Source: Paracentrotus lividus (taxonomy: Eukaryota; Echinodermata; Echinoidea; Camarodonta; Echinidae). Taken from it: DNA of 64,000 bases. The notes beneath the pieces were generated by a model. That model saw nothing but the letters and a program-made list of their open reading frames with translations. It ran no database searches and was not told the DNA's origin. Positions 1-12,757 of this stretch are shown here, piece after piece. The stretch spans positions 13,801,683 through 13,865,682 of the forward strand of contig CALNVZ010003434.1 in assembly GCA_940671915.1 (NCBI GenBank), given 5' to 3'. Both the position numbers and the translations under genes were made by a program. Every line of letters begins with the position of its first letter. Within the stretch, counting starts at the first letter, position 1.

Positions 1-165
1 GGAAAGTCAATCCTGGCATTGAACTGGTTACAAAAAAAAAAAAAAAAAAAAATCCCAATACCTTCTCTACATACGTGGGCCAGCATGTTTTCGTGTCCTG
101 TTGCCAAAGCTGAGGGTCCATGCATCCTCAAAGAAGAAGATGATGATGTGAAGGATGTTGGGTTA
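1..165. other. HPS4 3' flank / probable 3' UTR
   Basis: Sequence downstream of the HPS4 stop codon on the minus strand. It contains a 20-nt A run (T run in transcript sense) near 32-51. No AATAAA signal in minus sense was found here, so the transcript probably continues past the window edge. Confidence 0.4.
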
Positions 166-3100
166 CTATAGAAACCTGATGCCATGATCTCTCGAGAGCA
201 ACTTCTCAGCTTGGGCCTCCATCTTGCCCTGTCTGGTTGCTATGGCGGAGGTTGCATACATTCCGGGAGAAGATGACGAGGTTGAAGGTGATGATGATGA
301 CGCTGACGTTGAAGTGCTGGATGGCGCCCTCAATGGCTGAAAATAGGTTTGATAGGCATCATTTTGACTCCCAATGACAGTGCTATGCTGACCTCTGCAA
401 TAAAAAACAAAAATAAAAAACAATTAAATATAAACATGGCATCATGTGACTATAAAAAAAAATTGTAAAATTTCATCACCTGTGTATCGAGAATGCTGTT
501 GTTGGTGTGCTTTATAGACTTGATGATACATTGTGCTTCAAACAATAATGGACAGGACTCTCAGTTACATGTGCTGAATGTACAGTTTCTTCTGAAAATT
601 GGTACATTGATATTTCTCTTGATGCTCCCTTTTTATTCTCATGTAAGTCAATATACATGGAAATGCATAGTTTTTAAAGTTTAGCATGAGTTAAAGAGAT
701 ATTTTTTAATCAACACCCCACACTGATTTGTAACTTGACCCTATCCTGGCAAAGCAGTAAATCTTATGGAAATTTGATCATAAAACATCCTGCAACATGG
801 ATGCAGTTTGAGCAGATATGTTTCCACTTTCTGTTAAATTTTGTTGAGAATCTGTAACGATTTATATGCTGTTCCTATAAAAAAAAAAAAAAATTAAAGG
901 AACTAAATAAATTAGCGTTATGTACAAAGTATTTAATTCATAATTGCAGACCGATTGACAAACAACATTCAAGTTTATACAAATACCTCATCACAATATG
1001 GTTGACTTTTTCGTTTGACACAAATGTTTCATGCATTGTTTCCACCAGGCTCACAAAATCCCTATTTTCAGTTGTCGCAACACCTTTTGTATTACCTGAT
1101 GGAAAAATAGAAAACAAAAATAAAAGCGAGTAAAGATTTAAAATTGTTCAACATATCATCATTATTATATCTCAGCAAAGAAAGATAAAAGAACAATACA
1201 TTTAAGTATAAACAAAAAAAAAAAAAAAAAATGAAAATAAATAATAAGAAACACCATGATTAAATCATATTCAGATACTACATTTTTATCAAAATTTTAA
1301 GAGGGTTTTATTTTCACAGTTTTTACCCAAAAAACAAAAAAAACAAAAAAACAAAACAAAGTCCACTTCAATACTAAAGGCAAATTGTAGAAAGTAAAAC
1401 ATAGCAAAATTGCAAAATTAAGCTCTCTCAATTTTTTTTTCACGAAATCATGATGATGCTCATAGCAGAAATTGAAAAATTTCCATAAGTTACAGTTTTT
1501 TAAAACAATTATTTGTGTTATCACGTGGCCTTCTACAAATAAATGAACTCTTTCTTCTCATTAAGAGAGCACTTTAATCAAATGTACTATTTGCCAAAAC
1601 TTAGGCTATAGCAAATATTTTAAAATCCAATACATTTCTCTGCCATTTTTCTCTTGCCAGTTACCGTCATGCATCTCATTTTAGTACCATTATCGTAAAT
1701 GGGATTGAATTTCTATTAACTTATCAATTCATTTATGGCAGGAAGGACAAAATGATGTTGAAATACAAAATAAAAAGGAATAAGAGTAAAATATTACAAT
1801 GCCATTGTCTCAATCCCTCTTACAAATGTAGTCCTTGGACTAACGCTTTGCATTGGATTTGTACCGAATAAAACCGAACTGAATGGAATTGAATTGAATT
1901 GAATATACTTGTGGAACATCTTGCCTTATTTCTGGTGTACTCACATTCATTAAATGGAATCTACCAAGAGATGGCGCTATACCACTTTTGTACATGGTTG
2001 CTTAAAATAAAGATTAATATCAAGAAAACTAGGTTGGCTTACTTTTCATTGATTTTTCAAAAGGACTGAACTGAAGAAAGTTGTATAACAGATCTTGTTC
2101 CTAAGAGGGAAGAATGAATAAGTTAAATATGATCACATAACACATTTCTAAAATTTATTTAGGGGTAAAATAAAATAGACCAACTAAAATGAAGCCTTGT
2201 TTTTTTTTTTTGTCTTAGGAATAAGCGAAAAATATAGGTTGAATAGTGCTTATCATCATCAACGTTTGTTCTCTATAATATTTTCGAACATTCTGTGTGA
2301 AAATACTTCAAAAATATTGCTTCTAAACATTTCAAAATGGCTAGGTAACCTGTTGTATACTAAGCCCGCATATATGCGGGCTGAAGAACCACAGATCATC
2401 TCTCTTGTCGACCGTTTATTTCACTCATGATTGCATAGACATATATAAACTTTATATAATTTAAATTATCAGACATTGATCTATTTAATACTGTCTTTGT
2501 TTCACATTTAAATGAAAACAATTTCTTGCAAGCATGCTTGACAAACACAATTTATTCAGCTTTGTAAAAAGTTCTCAGTATACTAACGGGTTAAAATCGT
2601 GTGTCCGGACACACAACAACTGTGCATTCACCCACTTAATAAAGCAATAACATAATTCTTCCTCCTTCCTTGGTGCCTTGTCTGATACAGGCTATCAAAA
2701 CTTTGCATCTACTTCTATCTCAGGTGGTTTTATTTAACTTTATAGCCAATCAAAACATATTGTACAAAATTTCCCCTACCCCCACCCCTACCACCCCCAA
2801 CAGGATTTACCTTTCACAGCACAAGAGCATGAATTTTTTTTTTTACCTGATTTGATACTTTATCATTGAGGACTTGCTGAATTTCAAGTTCAAGGTCTGC
2901 TAGCTTGATCACAAATGACTGCCACTAGAAAACACAATGAACATAGGGCAACAAATTAACTCTTTATTTATGTGTTAGTGTGGCAGCAAGTTTTCACCAC
3001 AAATAAAGAGGTTAACGATGCAGCCGATCTACTTATTAACAAAACTTTAGTTAAATGAAACACTAAATGACATTGATGAGGTTAATCTTTCCATTTTATT

Positions 3101-6100
3101 TGCTGCAATAAAGCCAAATCGAAGTGGTGAGTGTTCTCATTGACAGTGTGTTATAAAAGCTAGTATAATAAATATTCTTATAACTATGAATAGTATGGAG
3201 TATTGTCAGTAAATATTAGCCTACAATTAGGGAAACCACAATATTTTGAGAAGAAAAGTACCGGTACTTGTTTTGCCCAGTTGGTAACATAATTATTGCA
3301 GTATGTAAATGATTATACGACTACACTGATCAAAATAATGCATTATTTATGGGTAAGGAATCCCGTCAGATCGACGAATTGAGGATTTGAGGTGGTGCTA
3401 TCAAAGACTGCTGGTTCATATTGGCATCAATACTAGATTATTTGCTTTGACCAACCTCATTGAAAATGATCACGAAATTAATCTGTACAAAATCATGGAT
3501 GTAATTTCATGATCTCAAATACATTGTACAATCTCTTACCATACTTAGCAGTCTGCTCTTGTCTTTGATCCAGTTTTTCTCTCCTAAGAAGATGAGCATT
3601 GTATCGGAATGTGCTTGGACATAGAGGGAGACATTCACCATACCTTCCACCTACCGGAATAAACAAGCAAACAAACACAGTTATTGGGAATGTTTATTTC
3701 AAAGTTCAAATAATAAATAAAGGTTGTTTTTATTTATTAAATTGTTGTAATAAGTTTGTATCATCACATTCATTCAAAATAACTCCTCATGGTACATGTA
3801 TATTGTAAGGGTAAAAGGATAAAATTTCATCTCCAAAGTCAGTTTTCAATGATGACAGAATGCCTGTAACTATAATTGTCATTTGCTTGTATACAGCAGA
3901 AGTACCGTAATTCTGGTGTATAAGTCGCACCTTTATATGAACTGCACCCCTAAACTTAAAACTGTGTTATAAAAGAAAGAAAGAAAGAAGAAGAAGAAAA
4001 AAAGCCCACAGGCTAACATGCCCCTGTAGAGGTGTGAGATCAACCAAACTTCTAGAAATAATACACCCCCAAAATTTGCAAATCCTTAGTCAGAAAAAGA
4101 AATCAGCTAAGTTCAATTCAGGAAAAATTTGTTGTTAGGTTTCTAGATACTCTTCTATGCAGCTTATACACCAATAATTACAGTATAAATATATGGCAAT
4201 CTGTGTTATCATCTCAGCATATATTTCATTCAATTTTTTAACTGATGAAAACTATACATACCAATTTCCTGATAAAACTTGCATTAAAGGAGATTAAATG
4301 GTGGATTATCCTAGATTATGGGAGTAAATCCATTTATATCTGGTATTAAGTTGGTCGGTCTATTACATGTCAATTGATGATTTATGTTGTTCAAGTGAAT
4401 GTTTTGGAACTGTTTATTTCTTTTATGTTTTGAAAAACTGAACTCTGACGAAATGTCATGGTCTTGAACATCATGTGTGGTAATTGATTTTCAGCCTAGC
4501 AATACAGTGAAAACTAATGCCTTAAACCATGAAACTGCCCTAAACAGATATATCAAGAGACATTTAACACAATATTAAAGTCTTACCTTGGTTGTTTCTT
4601 CTTCTGCAACTCTGGGTGAAGTGACACTATTACTTGATCGCGAACGGGTCCACCCTCTCCTTCTTGTTCCATCAGCCCTTACAAGACCCCCTGTAGGAGA
4701 CAGTGGACTACCCTCAGGATCAACAGATGCTGCAGGATCTCTTGGACTGTCTTGACTTTCTCCATGTTGAACAGAAGAAGTCAAGTTTCTAGGACTCTCT
4801 GCCCCATTAGTGCTTGAGTTCCATTGTTTAACTTCAGCAGAATTGTTGGTGAGTTCTGAATTTGTGCCATGATGTGTCCCGTCCTGTCCTGTTGACACTG
4901 CAGGTGTACCACTGGCACTTGAACTGTTTAGATTCTTTGATGCTTTCTGAGTACTGTAACTTGAAGAACTGTCCATGTTCCTTTCAGGTTTGGCTTGGAT
5001 AGAGTTTGTTCCATTCAGTTGAGTTGTCTGAGGAATGTTTTGGTCCTTATAGGAATGTGAGAATGTTGTTCCAGTGGATGTCTGCTGCCGTTCATCCTGA
5101 CTCAAAGAATCACGACTATGGCTGTTGTTTTTACTAAGAGTCTCAGGGTCCTGGACGCTCCTCAACATTACACCTTCAGCATCGTTTGTATGCCCAGCTG
5201 TGTGACTAGAGGCACTGGGTCCAATGTGCATCTCCTGTAACCGTCTGGTGTCATCCTGGAGCAGGATGTTACCATTGTCATCAGCCAATGGTTCTAATCT
5301 CTGTCTGGGCATTACTGAGGCAACAGCATTGCTTGAAGAGTCGGAATGTTCTGGAGACGACTCACTGTCCAGAGGGTTGATATGGATTTCAAAGGGTTCA
5401 TCTTCAAGATTCCCACCGTCATAGTCCACCTGCACCTTTGGGAGAAGAACACTGTCAATACCACCTGAACTCAGTTCAGATACAGCTGTTGAAATCACAG
5501 GATTACCAAAGGTTCCTGGAGCACTAGAATGAACTTCCTCTGCATTCTTCAGATGGATGTCATCATTCTCACAATTTGCAAAGGTTTTGATAGCAGTGCC
5601 GTCAGAACTCCCTGATCCCATAATTTCACTAGAAGACAAATCACTCTTGCAGGAACTGAGATTCTTTGAAGTAACTAAAGTATCTTTAGGATGATCAATG
5701 ATCATGTTCACATTGTCCTTGTTGGTGTCAAAGGCAACATTGACATCTCCTTGTGTGCTGTGTTCATGATTTGATTTATAATGGGTGTCTGCACTTAGTT
5801 GTCTTTCCTGTTCCAAGTATCCAGCACCATTGACCTTAGCATTTCTGCATGAATGTTCTCCCCTTTCATTATCACATTCTATACTGTTTCCAGAAGCAGG
5901 CAAGTGTCTTTTGGACCTGCTTCCATCTCTCCTGCAGGATCCTTCAGCTTCATCAGTCTTATCATCCTTGATGATATGGCAATTCCGATACCTTTCAGAA
6001 TCCGCACCTGCATCAACAGCCTCTGCTGACTGGCCTACATCACTGCTTTCTGGAGAACTACTCGTTCTCCTGCTTACATCACTTTCACAAGAGTCCCTAT

Positions 6101-9100
6101 TGCACTGATTGGTCTTATCTCCCTGTGACTGTTGTGACAGAGTCTGATGCTCCTCTGTAGACAAAGTCTCTTCTATTTTCTGGCTTGTTTGATGTGTTGC
6201 TTCAGCTTTCTCTGACGTGGCACCAGTTGCACTCTCCGGTTTGGCAAACAGTTTGTACTCTTCCTCACGAAGGTAGATGGATAAGATCCGCACCCCGAAT
6301 GGCAAGTCGTAATCAGTCGTGAGCTTTTCACCAGGAAACTGTAAAGAAAAAAACAGAATATAACATTTTCTAGAATTTGTTGAAGATGAGATTTTGGTAA
6401 TGTTTCCACTACGATATATATCAAAATGGAAATTTTTGCGATGATCTAAATTCGCGAAAATTATACACTGCAAAATATATGACTTATAAATATATAGTAA
6501 TTGAATAGAGATGACCTCATTCGATTGCCATAAAAATTTTAGTTGATCTAAGTCTGGGCTCTACATGTTTAGTTTGCAGTTGCAACTATTTAAAAAAAAC
6601 ACATAGTACACTTAATATCATTAGCTTCTATGCAACTGGAGAGGGGGCAAAATAATAAGACATTTCCCTTGATCATCTACAGCTCATCATAAAAAAATAA
6701 TCTGAATTCTAAAATTCAATGAGATAGTCTTTTATCATAAAATATCTACTAGTTTTGTAAGCTGCAAACAACATGAATATACTCACAGCATTTTGTGAAG
6801 ATTTGATCAGAAGCAACCTGGCCATGAGGTCAGAGGTCAATTGGGTGCAAAGAACCCTAAAAGTAAACAAGACATAATAAAATTAAAGAATGTTTACCGG
6901 TATTCTCGAAGGGTAACTAAAGTTAGTAGGCCTACTAAATAAGTATTTTGTCTATATTCAATACATCACACAGTATACTTCTTTTCACAATCTGTTGACA
7001 GACAAGAATAATGGCTATAGATTAGCTAGCTTGAAAAAAAAAAAAAAACTTTCATTCAAAAAAGATCTTTTTAAATTACATTCTAATGTAAGGCTTACAG
7101 CAAGAACTGCACTCATTATTGTACAATTAAGTTGCATGAGTGTACAATTAATTTGCAGAAATGTATTGAATGAAGCGTTTTTCAAATTCTGGATTAGGTT
7201 AATTATCATTATTTATTTATCAAATCATTATTTAAAAAAATTGTCAAGTTCAGTGTAAATATAACCTTTATTCCTTTCTACAAATACAAGTACCAGTACA
7301 TGTAAGATTGATCATCAATACAGCTTTATACCAACTTGTAATAACTACATGTAAAATGTCCTTTTTTAATCTCCAGTGATAATACTGTGCCCATTAACAA
7401 AACCACTTTGAAAGGAAATGATGATTAAAAAACGTAAATCCCTCTTCCCCATTTAACAAGCAACACTGATATAGACCAAGACTGATATAGACCAATGCAT
7501 AGCCAACCTTTGAACAGGAGATATAGTAAACAGTTAAATACAAAAATGCTTATCAATAATCAGGCAATTCTAAGAGATCAACTTGCAAAGGGACCCTGTA
7601 GTTTTAGTTTATTATGTAGGTCAAGTGTGTTCAAAGCATACAATGTGTACTTATTCACAACTTTGTATCTATGATATGATAAGGTATCATTTCTAGACAA
7701 AAATATTTGTCTAAAATTTAGCTTCTTTGCTGATTTACAGTATTTAGTACAGGCACATCTTGTGTCTTGTGTGAAAGCTAAAAAGACATTATTATTATTA
7801 TTTTTTAGGTTTATGTAAATTATGTATGTGTAAGAGTTAATGTTCTTCTCCTTGTCAGCATAGGATATTATCTAACTAGCTAGACATTGCTGGTACTGGT
7901 CAGTTTAGATATTGTCAAACCATAGGTGCATACATGTACATCACACTTAATATGAAAACACATCTTATGCATGTGCTAAAAAGTGCATTATTATTATTTT
8001 TGCACTTTTGTGGTGCTAATACAAAGAAATCAAATTCGTCTTTGAATTAAATTTTCTGAGCCAAATAATGACAGAACTTTGCTTTCTTTGTGGTAACTGA
8101 CTTAATAATTGACTTGTTTGTGGCAATCACCTGTAATTTGTGTGTATTATAATTCTGCAAATTCATGTTAACATAAGTAGCTCTTTGTCTTCTCCTTTCA
8201 CTAATTATCTACATCTGCCACACTAAATCCAGGTGGGTAGAATGGGTCCTGGTAAGAAGAAATTCTTTCATTGAATGTTGGTGCCCCCTACCTGTATGTG
8301 AGCAGCAAGACTACAACCAGGCAATAGTGCCCTTAGGTACTAATAGTGGTATCTCGCTTGCCATGGGATGGATTTGAGACTAGTTTGGGACAGGTGTGAA
8401 ATGGTTTTGAGACCAGTCTTGGAGACGTCTCAGAGACACCTTCTGAGTCTCTGTGATGTTTCATGAGTCTCCGCGACTTCTATGAATGGTGGGAAAATCA
8501 AACATGCTTAAATCTATGAATTTTTTCTGTCGCAGAGATGTCTCAGAGATGTCTCCAAGAAGTTTTCGGGACGAAAAATATCATCAGAGATGTCCCCGGG
8601 TGTCCAAGACATCACCGCAAATGAGATATCACCTTTACGAAGAACATAGAGGTATTTAGGCACTACACAAGAATTATAACAATACCATTACTACTTTGAA
8701 ATAGAACTCACTTGTTTTTGTAGAGGAGACAGCCAGCCAGTAACCATGGTTTCCGTTTCAACCACTGAAGAAGATGGGAGCACTTGAGAAAGATCCAGCC
8801 ACATTTCTGAAAAGAGATGAAGTTCACACAAGCATGATAAACACTTAAAATTTCCATTCTCTGCCTAGGTGTGCTAAACATGCAGTTGGAAGGACATTTT
8901 TATTGAGATGCAGAGTGATAATTACCGTAATTTAATAGCAAAAAATGGCTGCATAATACATGTACATGTAGCTTAAAAAACAAACAAACAATTCATCTAA
9001 TTTTAGCAATATTCCTGTGATAGCATGTGATTCTGAATGTAGATAGACATCATTCTTAAGCCCTAGGCACACCTCTCTATTTCTCAATTTATACACATGT

Positions 9101-12100
9101 ATTTCTCGGTTATAGGAGTCTCAAACCCGTTTTTAATTCAAACATTATTTTAGTATCCATATTAAATTCATATCAATGGTCATTTACCTTTGGTAGTTCT
9201 ATGGTGGGCACTGCATTGAAGATTGTTTTCATAGTGTTTCCATAGTGACGAATGTAGGGCAAGTAACAATTCCAAATGGATGACATCTGTGAGGAGAATG
9301 TCTCTCTGTTGCCATGGCAATGCTATCAATATTAAACAAAATAAGTGTTTACTTAGTTTATTATCACAAATCACGTTCCCTACCTTTGATATAGTTTGTA
9401 ATCAAAATCAGCAAGAAAAAAAAAAACAAAAAAAAAACACAAAGAATTGAGTTGATGAACTGTAAATTTGAAAGACGAAATCTAATTGGTTACTAACCAG
9501 ATTTTTTGACAAAAAGCATCTTGATTGGCCAATGCCATTTTTTAAATGATTAAAAATCTTTGTGTTACGGAAGCTTTTGGCCCGTATTCTGGAGCGAGTC
9601 GCAGTGCAAAGCTATTGTGTGATCCTTTTGTTCGATGTAGACTGATGCATCAGACAAAAGGATCACACAATAGGTTTGCACAAACTTGCGACTTATACAA
9701 AGTCAGTCTTAGGTTAAGAATATGGGCCATGGAGTCTCTGGCTTGGTGTTAATGTCGTGAATATATAAGACTACAGCTGAGAGATGATTCCTGAGGAAGA
9801 CTCTTTCTGCATCCATTGAGCAGCGCTCGCCTCACCATATTGATATTATAAACTTACGACGATAGAATCCTACCTTTAAAAGTCTTGTAAGAGAACCATG
9901 ATACATGCAGAAGACTCCATACAGATTGTTAACCATCTCTATGGCAACTACATCAGACACCTTCGGATCGTGCGCTAAGGCCTGGAGAAAGATAGAGAGG
10001 GAAAAAAAATTACAGTTCATGATGTTGAGGCAATTTCACATTCTTGGAAAAAAAAATCTCATCAGATTTTGTAAAGAATGAAAAAAAAAGATATGAATAT
10101 TGCTTTTATGCAACCAAATGGTTTATCATAATCCTTGACTTCATATAGTTAGTAATGCAGAAACACTAATGTAGCAAAGGCAGAAAGTTTTTATTGTACA
10201 TGATTAAAAGTCACTGATATAAAAAAAAGTGTTTACAAATGTCTAAGCAATTCATTTTAACAGAAAGGTTGAATAATTACAATAGCAAAGGAATCAACAG
10301 GAAGTTTGCATACATGAACAATAAATTAATTGAAAAATAATGGAGAAATTTTCTGTACAAAATAGAACAAAAATCATGCAGGTTATTTATTCTTTTTAAT
10401 TATGAATACTCCATATGAAAAAAAAACCCACAATATTTTCAAACTTATGATACCATTATACAGTATGCAATAACATTACAGGGGGTGTTGCATCAAGTCA
10501 TCAGTAAAGTTATGAATGATTTATTAAAAGAACAACTGGAACATGTTCATGAGTGCTATGCTAATAGCATGCGTATAATCACTTAGCGCAAGAACTAATC
10601 ACCAGTCGTTCGTAAAGTAATTTGTAACCTATGAACAACTTGATTGAAACACAGCCCAGATGGGGGAGATGATCAGACAATGGACTCACCACAGTAAAGT
10701 TCCCTTCACTTTTAGTCGTAACTTTCATCTTTCTGAGTTTGTAGATCCTAGGTTCCGATGAAGATAATATCTTTAGGAAGTTCACCATCCCCATCAACTG
10801 ACCACATAGTAAACATTGTGTGTCCACTGGAAACTATGAAAAGTCAAATAACAAAATTTAGAGGCAGTGAGAAATTAAAGATAAAATAACGGAAGATAAG
10901 GCTTTGGCAAATAATAAAACTAGTTCAACACAGGTACTATATACATGTTTTGGAGAATTAAACTTTAGAACAAATATCACTAAGAAGTTGAAAGTATCCA
11001 TTTTGTTTATAAGTCATGACATGTTATTGTTATTTTGTATCAAAATAGAATGAAAATGATTCATTGGATTTGTGACTATAAAGACAATCATAGGGCTACA
11101 TTTCGTATTTATTCATGTGCAGTCATATATTTAGATGCATACACAATGAACAAAATGTTTTGTCTTAAGATACCAATAACTTGAAGAGACAAAATAACTG
11201 GTGCCAATTTTAGGAGGCAAAGATAATCAAGTTATATTAATATCTGAAAACTATTTGAAAAAAAAACCCAACCAACTTACGTTTGGAGGATAGAAGTATG
11301 AGATGGCATCCTTTGGGTCATCTTCTTCTCTCTGAATCACAGAGTGATCATAGATGAAAAATAGTCGATCTAAAGGCCTGCAAGAGAGGAAGGAATGGAG
11401 TGGAAAAAATGGGCATAGAATAAGAATTGCATTGCGATATATGTTTCCTTGCACTTGGGACTTCCTTAGAAAAATATTCAAAGGGAACTTGTCATGAAAT
11501 GGATTTAACATATGATATTTCACCCTAGTAGAAGAGAGAAATAAATAAAAACAGAAAGAGCATGCTACATGTCATAAATTAAATAATAACAATATATTAC
11601 ATTTATAAAGTGCTTAATAAAAATGTTTCTGAGTGCTAGAAAAAGAAAGAAATAGACAGATAGTAAAGGAGCATGTGAACACAATGAATTAGAATAAAAC
11701 ATGACTTAAACAAAACATTATAATAGATGATGAATAAATAATATCCAAATTAATTCAAGTACTAATAATAACAAAAAATATAAGCAAAAGGGTTGTAAAC
11801 TGGAATGTAACAAATGATAAACTCAGAAAGAAATATTGTTTCATTAAATATGATATTTAAGTATTAATTATGCAACAAGGCATTATCAAAATATTTGTAA
11901 ACTCAAATATATATGCATGTATTGATTGTAGCAGGCCTATTATAGACCCTATAAATAGGCCTAGGCCTATATGTAAAAAAATTAAAATCTAGAGAACAAT
12001 GAGAAGAAATTGCTGTTTATCTTCATGATTTTTTTTAAACAAAGAGTGAAACTGACAGCACAACAGATAGCCCCCCCCCCAAAAAAAAAAAAAAAAAGAA

Positions 12101-12315
12101 AAAGAAAAAGAAGGGGATTCCATGGAATCCCATTTGCTTTGTTCATTTAAAAAAAAATTGAATAGAGTCAAAGTCATGTAAAATAAAATGATCAAATTAA
12201 TTATGAGGTAGATCTATGTATGATCTGGAGAACACTATGAAAGATTTATCTAAATAATTTATCATTTGTAAAATTTGAAAAGAGTCAATCCTTCTTCTTA
12301 CCTTGTTCGGTCCAT
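166..12315 (-). CDS. HPS4: HPS4-like BLOC-3 complex subunit, 13 coding exons
   Basis: Coding exons in transcript order: 12315-12302, 11377-11281, 10833-10690, 9981-9874, 9322-9188, 8806-8712, 6856-6787, 6338-4587, 3650-3540, 2924-2847, 2100-2043, 1095-987, 394-166. They sum to 3000 nt, giving 999 residues plus stop, with GT/AG at each junction and all phases closing. Known role: HPS4 pairs with HPS1 in BLOC-3, the exchange factor for Rab32/Rab38 in biogenesis of lysosome-related organelles (pigment granules). Visible support: the N-terminal longin-like domain begins LDRLFFIYDHSV, followed by ISYFYPPN and LLCGQLMGMVNFLK, as in vertebrate HPS4. The segment ending WLLAGCLLYKNK matches the conserved ILAGCILYKG. 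The C-terminus YQTYFQPL...LSRDHGIRFL matches the vertebrate end (ETYFQQL...LLKHGVNLL). One 584-codon exon (residues 222-805) is Ser/Asp/Glu-rich and poorly conserved, and makes the protein longer than the roughly 700-residue human form. The first coding exon carries only 14 nt. The start ATG at 12315 is the one that joins in frame to the longin domain. Confidence 0.92.
1790..1906 (+). repeat. 3' end fragment of a LINE or LINE-derived SINE with TGAAT tail
   Basis: The segment ends with ACCGAATAAAACCGAACTGA followed by short TGAAT/TTGAA tandem repeats. This is the kind of tail used by CR1/L2-type non-LTR elements and their SINEs. A similar AATTGAATATA tail ends the LINE in ANKRD13 intron 8 near 53107. 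It sits in HPS4 intron 11. Confidence 0.45.
2186..2360. repeat. Dispersed repeat, diverged copy of the block at 34112-34300
   Basis: Words in the same order occur here and at 34112-34300: ACAATATTTTC-like, AACATTTTTGTG-like, AAAATCT/ACTTCAAAAATAT, then CAAAATGGCT. Both copies are followed by sequences around TCCGGACACACAAC or TCCAGACACACAAC. No coding content is visible, so it is probably a non-autonomous element. It lies in HPS4 intron 10. Confidence 0.4.
3903..4185. mobile_element. Short TIR element (MITE), GGTGTATAAG type
   Basis: It starts TACCGTAATTCTGGTGTATA and ends with the near-complement ...TATACACCAATAATTACAGTA. The terminal inverted repeat is about 28 bp, with a mismatch or two and a small gap, and TA sits at each end. 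The size (about 283 bp) and absence of an ORF fit a non-autonomous Tc1/mariner-like element. It lies in HPS4 intron 8. Confidence 0.65.
8347..8633. mobile_element. Candidate MITE with GGTATCTC termini
   Basis: The left end GGTATCTCGCTTGC is inverted at the right end as GCAAATGAGATATCACC. Internally it is rich in GAGAC/GTCTC words in both orientations (GGAGACGTCTCAGAGAC, GTCTCAGAGATGTCTCC), so it can fold on itself. It lies in HPS4 intron 6. Confidence 0.4.
9579..9728. mobile_element. Foldback MITE, GGCCCGTATTCT family
   Basis: This 150-bp segment is almost one long inverted repeat. GGCCCGTATTCT pairs with AGAATATGGGCC at the far end, and TATTGTGTGATCCTTTTGTT pairs with the inner ACAAAAGGATCACACAATA, leaving a short loop. 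It lies in HPS4 intron 4. Confidence 0.7.
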
Positions 12316-12757
12316 GGTCGTCTAGTTCAAATTGAATTGAATTGGGTTGGAATTTTTGGCCTCAACGACAAACGTCTCACGAAAACGTGGATGAACGTGG
12401 ATGAGCTTGTTCATGATAAACTCTAATCCCTATTCTATTCCATGTCCAAACAATCCCAACAAGCACACGTTCAAATATGCAAATCTTCTTGGAGATGCTG
12501 CAGCAACCTTCAGATAAGATTAATTCAATCTCCAACTTTATAGTACACGTACATGTACATGCTGTAAGTGTTGATCATATGATGAGCTGCGTATGTATAG
12601 TGCATGCATATCGCATGCAATCATATCGCATTGACGGTACACAGTTCATGCAATAAATTTGAGCACCGGATATTATGTCAGGTGACAGGTCACGTGATAT
12701 CCACTCTCAACTTGTGACTGATTTTTGTTTGGAGAAAACGAAACCAACTCCTTGAAA
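12316..12757. promoter_or_regulatory. Divergent HPS4/SLX1 promoter region
   Basis: The 442 bp between the HPS4 and SLX1 start codons must contain both promoters and 5' UTRs, unless non-coding first exons lie elsewhere. It carries a palindromic E-box TCACGTGA at 12690-12697, next to a second E-box-like CAGGTGAC at 12680-12687, and several GCATGC/ATGCAT palindromes near 12600-12625. No convincing TATA box was seen. Confidence 0.6.

Noticed and set aside
4575-6473. A separate intronless 632-residue gene
   Set aside because: The part from 6338 down is a single HPS4 exon with acceptor and donor; the extra residues upstream are intron read-through.
12725-12757. N-terminal extension of SLX1 from a TTG codon
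   Set aside because: No ATG occurs in it and the conserved GIY-YIG domain begins just after the ATG at 12758.
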